Below are positions 7,797 to 10,836 of a stretch of DNA of 10,836 bases, one piece after another. The position numbers and the translations under genes were made by a program. Origin of the DNA: an uncultured Muribaculum sp. (GTDB taxonomy: Bacteria > Bacteroidota > Bacteroidia > Bacteroidales > Muribaculaceae). The stretch covers positions 1 through 10,836 of the forward strand of contig CANPDS010000052.1 in assembly GCA_947573015.1 (NCBI GenBank), in the 5' to 3' direction. Position 1 is the first letter of the stretch, and each line of letters begins with the position of its first letter. Under the pieces are notes generated by a model. That model did not search any database, was not told the origin of the DNA, and saw nothing but the letters and a program-made list of their open reading frames with translations.

Positions 7797-7886
7797 ATGC
7801 CCAGCGGAAAGAAAAGAAAAGGCCACAAGATGGCCACTCACAAGCGCAAAAAGCGCCTGAGAAAGAATCGTCACAAGAAGAAATAA
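7797..7886 (+). CDS. 29-residue Lys/Arg-rich protein, likely ribosome-associated
   Basis: ATG at 7797 to TAA at 7884-7886 encodes 29 residues starting MPSGKKRKGHKMATHKRKKR and ending RKNRHKKK. Nineteen of the 29 residues are Lys, Arg or His, with no acidic residue. I recognise this as a small protein found in many Bacteroidota genomes between HU and RNase G. Its composition resembles tiny ribosomal proteins such as bTHX and bL36 that thread into rRNA; ribosome structures from this phylum are reported to contain lineage-specific small proteins, but I cannot confirm that this is one. It is easily missed by gene callers. It probably shares a message with HU (60-base gap with no convincing promoter). 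Confidence 0.8.
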   Translation: MPSGKKRKGHKMATHKRKKRLRKNRHKKK

Positions 7887-7907
7887 GCGTTGTCGCGATT
7901 CTTATGA

Positions 7908-8062
7908 ATATACACGAGAGCAAACGTTGCCGCTGCGGCTATCCAACGACCGCCAGGCGTCGTTTGTTCTCTGCGTATATCACCCCCGGGCCAAAGGGCT
8001 GCATGCACAGCTCCATGGCCGGCACTCAGCAGCGGCAGGCGTGGCACTCCGCCGGCACGCCT
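7908..8062 (+). ncRNA. Densely structured RNA region upstream of rng (leader or sRNA)
   Basis: Three hairpin domains fill most of the 213-base gap. Domain 1: 7908-7926 pairs with 7961-7980 (18 pairs, one bulge at 7972, one A-C mismatch), enclosing two small stem-loops (GCCG-CTG-CGGC at 7929-7939; ACG/CGT with CC/GG at 7946-7960). Domain 2: 7986-7993 pairs with 8016-8022 (one bulged G), with an inner stem 7996-8001/8008-8013 and loop CATGCA. Domain 3: a perfect 7-bp stem, AGGCGTG 8037-8043 with CACGCCT 8056-8062. No known RNA family is recognised. The position suggests an rng 5' leader; an independent small RNA is possible. A 57-codon frame (7904-8077) also exists but is not protein-like. Confidence 0.5.
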
Positions 8063-8099
8063 CACCGCTATCATTAATCATGGCGGAGATGTTCAGATA

Positions 8100-9722
8100 A
8101 TGAAAAGCGAACTCTTTATCGACGTTCAACCCACGGAAGTGTCAATAGCACTTACCGAAGACAATCGGCTCGTCTCCTTGCAGAAGGAGGCGCGCAACAT
8201 TGCCTATGCCGTCGGCGACATTTATCTGGCAAAAGTGAAAAAACTTATGCCCGGGCTTAATGCCGCCTTTGTCGATGTAGGCTATGAGAAAGACGCTTTT
8301 CTTCATTACCTTGACCTTGGCTCCCAGTTCGCGTCGTATCGCGAATTTCTCAAACAGGCATTTGACGACAAAAAGCATGTGCCTTCCCTGTCGAGGATGA
8401 AACTCCTCCCCGACATCAACAAGCATGGGTCTGTGACAGACACGCTTGAAAAGGATCAGCTGCTGATGGTGCAGATAGTCAAAGAGCCTATCTCATCGAA
8501 GGGACCGCGCCTTACTACCGAGATCACTTTTACGGGACGTTTTCTGGTGCTCATCCCTTTCAGCGACAAGATCTCCATATCGCAGAAAATCAAGACTACC
8601 GAGGAGAAGGTGCGTTTGCGCCAGCTTGTGGAGAGTATCCGTCCAAAGAACTTCGGTGTCATCGTGCGCACTTCGGCTGAAGGCAAGCGTGTGGCCGAGC
8701 TTAACCATGAGCTTAAGACTCTCCTGAAGTGTTGGGAGGATGCTGTGGCCGGTGCTCAGCGCTCCACGCCTCCGACCCTCGTTTTTGAGGAGGAGAGCCG
8801 CATCGTATCGATGTTGCGCGATGTGTTCAGCCCGTCATTCGAAAGCATTTATGTGAACGATGCCGAGACATTCGGCCAGATCTCGAAATACGTGAGCCTC
8901 ATAGCTCCCGAGCGTCAGGAGATCGTGAAGCTTTATGCTAAGGACGAACCGATATTCGATCACTTCAATGTGACGAAGCAGATCAAATCGTCGTTTGGCA
9001 AGACGGTATCGTTCAGATCGGGTGCATATATCATTATTGAGCATACGGAGGCGCTGCATGTGATTGATGTCAATTCCGGCAACCGTTCGCGTGCTGCCAA
9101 TGATCAGGAGAGCAATGCCCTTGAGGTGAATCTCCGTGCGGCCGATGAGATAGCGCGTCAGCTGCGTCTGCGTGACATGGGCGGTATTATTGTGATCGAC
9201 TTCATCGACATGAACAAGGCCGAACACCGTCAGGCGCTTTATGATCATATGCGTGAGGTGATGGCCAATGACCGTGCCCGTCACAATATTTTGCCTCTGA
9301 GCAAGTTCGGCCTGATGCAGATCACGCGTCAGCGTGTGCGGCCGGCTCTCGACGTAGTTACTGCCGAGAAGTGCCCTTCATGCTTTGGCAAGGGGGAAGT
9401 GCAGCCGTCATTGCTCTTTACCGATACTCTTAAGGAAAAGCTGGAGTATCTGATCAATGATTTAAAGATCAATAATTTCATTATGTATGTGCATCCCTAT
9501 GTTGATGCATTCCTTAAGAAAGGCCTTGTGTCGCTTGCCCGGCGATGGAAGCTTGAACTTGGAGGGAAATTCAAGATCATGGCTGACCAGTCGCTTGCAT
9601 ATCTGGAATACAGGGTGCTCGACCGCGATCATAATGTGATTGATCTTGCAGAAGAGAAGGACCTTGAAACGTCGTCGACTAAATCAAAAACAAAAGCCAA
9701 GGAACGTAACAAAGAAGACTGA
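8100..9722 (+). CDS. rng: Ribonuclease G (RNase E/G family endoribonuclease)
   Basis: It cleaves single-stranded AU-rich RNA in the cytosol and takes part in rRNA 5' maturation and mRNA decay. The 540-residue length fits RNase G, without the long scaffold tail of gammaproteobacterial RNase E. An S1-type RNA-binding domain begins near residue 38 (VGDIYLAKVKKLMPGLNAAFVDVGYEKDAFL). The metal-binding aspartates are D323 in HVIDVNSG and D367 in IIVIDFIDM, matching D303 and D346 of E. coli RNase E. The zinc-link CPSC is at 425-428. The tail (TKSKTKAKERNKED) is charged and low in complexity. The start MKSELFIDVQ fits the family; GGAG at 8085-8088 is a distant Shine-Dalgarno-like match. It follows a structured gap and ends before a bidirectional terminator facing rnr. 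Confidence 0.95.
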   Translation: MKSELFIDVQPTEVSIALTEDNRLVSLQKEARNIAYAVGDIYLAKVKKLMPGLNAAFVDVGYEKDAFLHYLDLGSQFASYREFLKQAFDDKKHVPSLSRMKLLPDINKHGSVTDTLEKDQLLMVQIVKEPISSKGPRLTTEITFTGRFLVLIPFSDKISISQKIKTTEEKVRLRQLVESIRPKNFGVIVRTSAEGKRVAELNHELKTLLKCWEDAVAGAQRSTPPTLVFEEESRIVSMLRDVFSPSFESIYVNDAETFGQISKYVSLIAPERQEIVKLYAKDEPIFDHFNVTKQIKSSFGKTVSFRSGAYIIIEHTEALHVIDVNSGNRSRAANDQESNALEVNLRAADEIARQLRLRDMGGIIVIDFIDMNKAEHRQALYDHMREVMANDRARHNILPLSKFGLMQITRQRVRPALDVVTAEKCPSCFGKGEVQPSLLFTDTLKEKLEYLINDLKINNFIMYVHPYVDAFLKKGLVSLARRWKLELGGKFKIMADQSLAYLEYRVLDRDHNVIDLAEEKDLETSSTKSKTKAKERNKED

Positions 9723-9754
9723 AGCATGTCTTTTACACAGTAAGAAACAAACAG

Positions 9755-9811
9755 AAAAGCCTGCGGGGGCATATCGTAGTACATGCTACGATATGCCCCC
9801 GCAAGGTTTTT
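9755..9811. terminator. Bidirectional terminator between rng and rnr
   Basis: A perfect 18-bp stem (9762-9779 with 9786-9803, loop TACATG) is extended by AAAAGCC (9755-9761) pairing with GGTTTTT (9805-9811) past a bulged A at 9804, giving about 25 pairs. The plus strand ends in a T run, and the minus strand reads GGCTTTTCTGTTTG past the stem. It therefore suits both converging genes. Confidence 0.85.
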
Positions 9812-9819
9812 AATCGGAG

Positions 9820-9865
9820 TCTTTCGAGACTGGAGCTCTATGATGCCTCCGAGAGTCTTGAAAGA
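9820..9865 (-). other. Second long hairpin in the 3' region of rnr
   Basis: TCTTTCGAGACT (9820-9831) pairs with AGTCTTGAAAGA (9854-9865), 12 pairs with one G-T on the plus strand. An inner GGAG/CTCC stem (9832-9835/9847-9850) can continue it. It lies between the rnr stop and the bidirectional terminator. No T tract adjoins it, so it is more likely a 3'-UTR structure than a terminator. Confidence 0.4.
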
Positions 9866-9888
9866 TCAAGGTGTTGGCTATGCTATTG

Positions 9889-10836
9889 TCAGCGGCGACG
9901 TCGGGTGCGGTCGGCGCCACGGCGCTGCTTGGATCCACGGCCTGATTTTGGACGGCTTGAGAGGGCTTCACGCACGCTGACATCGTTGGATTTGGCGTAG
10001 TCGCCGACGGGACGTCCGGAATCGTCGAGAAGAGCGAAATCGACCATTCGTTTCTCGATGCTGGCACGTGCCACCTGCACACGCACACGGTCGCCGAGGG
10101 TGTAGCGGGTTCGTGTCTTGCGGCCTACGAGGCAGTAGTTTTTCTCGTCGAAGTCGTAGTAGTCGTCGGCAAGGTCGCGTATCGGCACGAGACCTTCACA
10201 TTTGTTTTCGTTGAGTTCTACGTATAGTCCCCATTCGGTGACGCCTGAGATCACCCCGTCGTATATCTCACCCAGACGGTCGGCGAGATACTCGCACTGT
10301 TTGTATTTGATGGATGAACGTTCGGCATTTGCAGCAAGCTGCTCCATCTGTGAGGAGTGTTTGCACTGCTCCTCCAGACGTTCGACGTTGACAGAGCGTC
10401 CGCCGTTTAGGTATTTGTCGAGCAGACGATGCACCATCATGTCAGGGTAGCGTCGGATGGGGGATGTAAAGTGTGTGTAATAATCAAATCCCAGTCCGTA
10501 GTGGCCGATGTTGTCGGTGGAATATATAGCTTTTGCCATCGATCGTATGGCGAGCACTGAGAGTAGGTTTTCCTCCCCTTTGCCCTTTACGTCGGCAAGC
10601 ATTTTGTTGATCGATTTGTTGATATCCTTGGCGCTGCCTGTGGTCTTTATCTTGTAGCCGAAGTTGCGGGCAATGGCAGCGAGGTCGGTGAGTCGGGTCA
10701 CATCAGGCTGGTCGTGGATGCGGTATACGAATGCCTTTGGTTTTCTCTTGCCCTGAGGGATGCCTATCTCGGCGGCCACTGTACGGTTGGCCAGCAGCAT
10801 GAACTCCTCGATAAGCTTGTTGGAATCTTTTGACTC
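9889..10836 (-). CDS. rnr: Ribonuclease R (3'-to-5' exoribonuclease), C-terminal part
   Basis: The frame is open from the right edge to TGA at 9889-9891 (complement), giving 315 visible residues; the N-terminal cold-shock domains and catalytic aspartates lie outside. RNase R degrades structured RNA, including rRNA fragments and mRNA decay intermediates. Visible: the RNB-domain segment ESKDSNKLIEEFMLLANRTVA at the edge, the hallmark FTSPIRRYPDMMVHRLLDKY, then a C-terminal S1 domain (GEIYDGVISGVTEWGLYVELNE ... TLGDRVRVQVARASIEKRMVDFALL), and an Arg/Lys-rich tail ending DRTRRRR, a usual RNase R feature thought to bind RNA. RNase II is less likely because of that basic tail. It converges on rng, sharing the terminator at 9755-9811. 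Confidence 0.93.
   Translation of the reverse strand, partial: ESKDSNKLIEEFMLLANRTVAAEIGIPQGKRKPKAFVYRIHDQPDVTRLTDLAAIARNFGYKIKTTGSAKDINKSINKMLADVKGKGEENLLSVLAIRSMAKAIYSTDNIGHYGLGFDYYTHFTSPIRRYPDMMVHRLLDKYLNGGRSVNVERLEEQCKHSSQMEQLAANAERSSIKYKQCEYLADRLGEIYDGVISGVTEWGLYVELNENKCEGLVPIRDLADDYYDFDEKNYCLVGRKTRTRYTLGDRVRVQVARASIEKRMVDFALLDDSGRPVGDYAKSNDVSVREALSSRPKSGRGSKQRRGADRTRRRR

Noticed and set aside
7904..8077. A 57-codon reading frame (MNIHESKRCRCGYPTT...) in the gap before rng
   Set aside because: No recognisable domain and a composition unlike the neighbouring genes; its bases are better explained by the nested inverted repeats. Kept only as an alternative to the RNA interpretation.
8835..9284. 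A 149-codon minus-strand frame inside rng
   Set aside because: It is antisense to the conserved catalytic core of RNase G.
9783..9980. A 65-codon plus-strand frame after rng
   Set aside because: It begins in the terminator loop and runs antisense into the 3' end of rnr.

Overview
The window looks like a chromosomal stretch from a Bacteroidales bacterium, most plausibly a Muribaculaceae (S24-7) relative. The clues are a very large GLUG-repeat extracellular protein with a Bacteroidota-style C-terminal tail, a Bacteroidota promoter of the TTTG-N20-TAnnTTTG type in front of metG, an HU variant with RNIS where most HU proteins have RNPx, a tiny Lys/Arg-rich protein between HU and RNase G, and little use of Shine-Dalgarno sites. 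The genus assignment is inference; the phylum is well supported.

Layout. Positions 1-3992 (+) hold the 3' part of a giant modular surface or secreted protein; its start lies left of the window. It ends in a short noncoding strip with a weak hairpin, then a strong 14-bp terminator hairpin (4044-4084), then a near-perfect Bacteroidota promoter (4103-4134). That promoter drives metG (methionyl-tRNA synthetase, 4155-6200) and, 18 bases later, ansA (cytosolic type I asparaginase, 6219-7250). A 213-base gap with hairpins and candidate promoters precedes an HU-family gene (7464-7736), a 29-residue basic protein (7797-7886), a 213-base gap unusually dense in RNA secondary structure, and rng (RNase G/E family, 8100-9722). 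A long bidirectional terminator (9755-9811) separates rng from the convergent rnr (RNase R, minus strand, 9889 to beyond the right edge).

How the genes fit together. Apart from the surface protein, this is a housekeeping block for translation and RNA turnover: tRNA charging, asparagine breakdown, nucleoid packaging, a likely ribosome-associated mini-protein, an endoribonuclease and a 3'-to-5' exoribonuclease. I see no mobile element, CRISPR array, tRNA or rRNA. The most intriguing unexplained signal is the structured RNA region (7908-8062) directly upstream of rng. It could be a leader through which RNase G controls its own message, or a separate small RNA. The second is the tandem macro-module design of the GLUG protein, with a regularly placed cysteine in most repeats.
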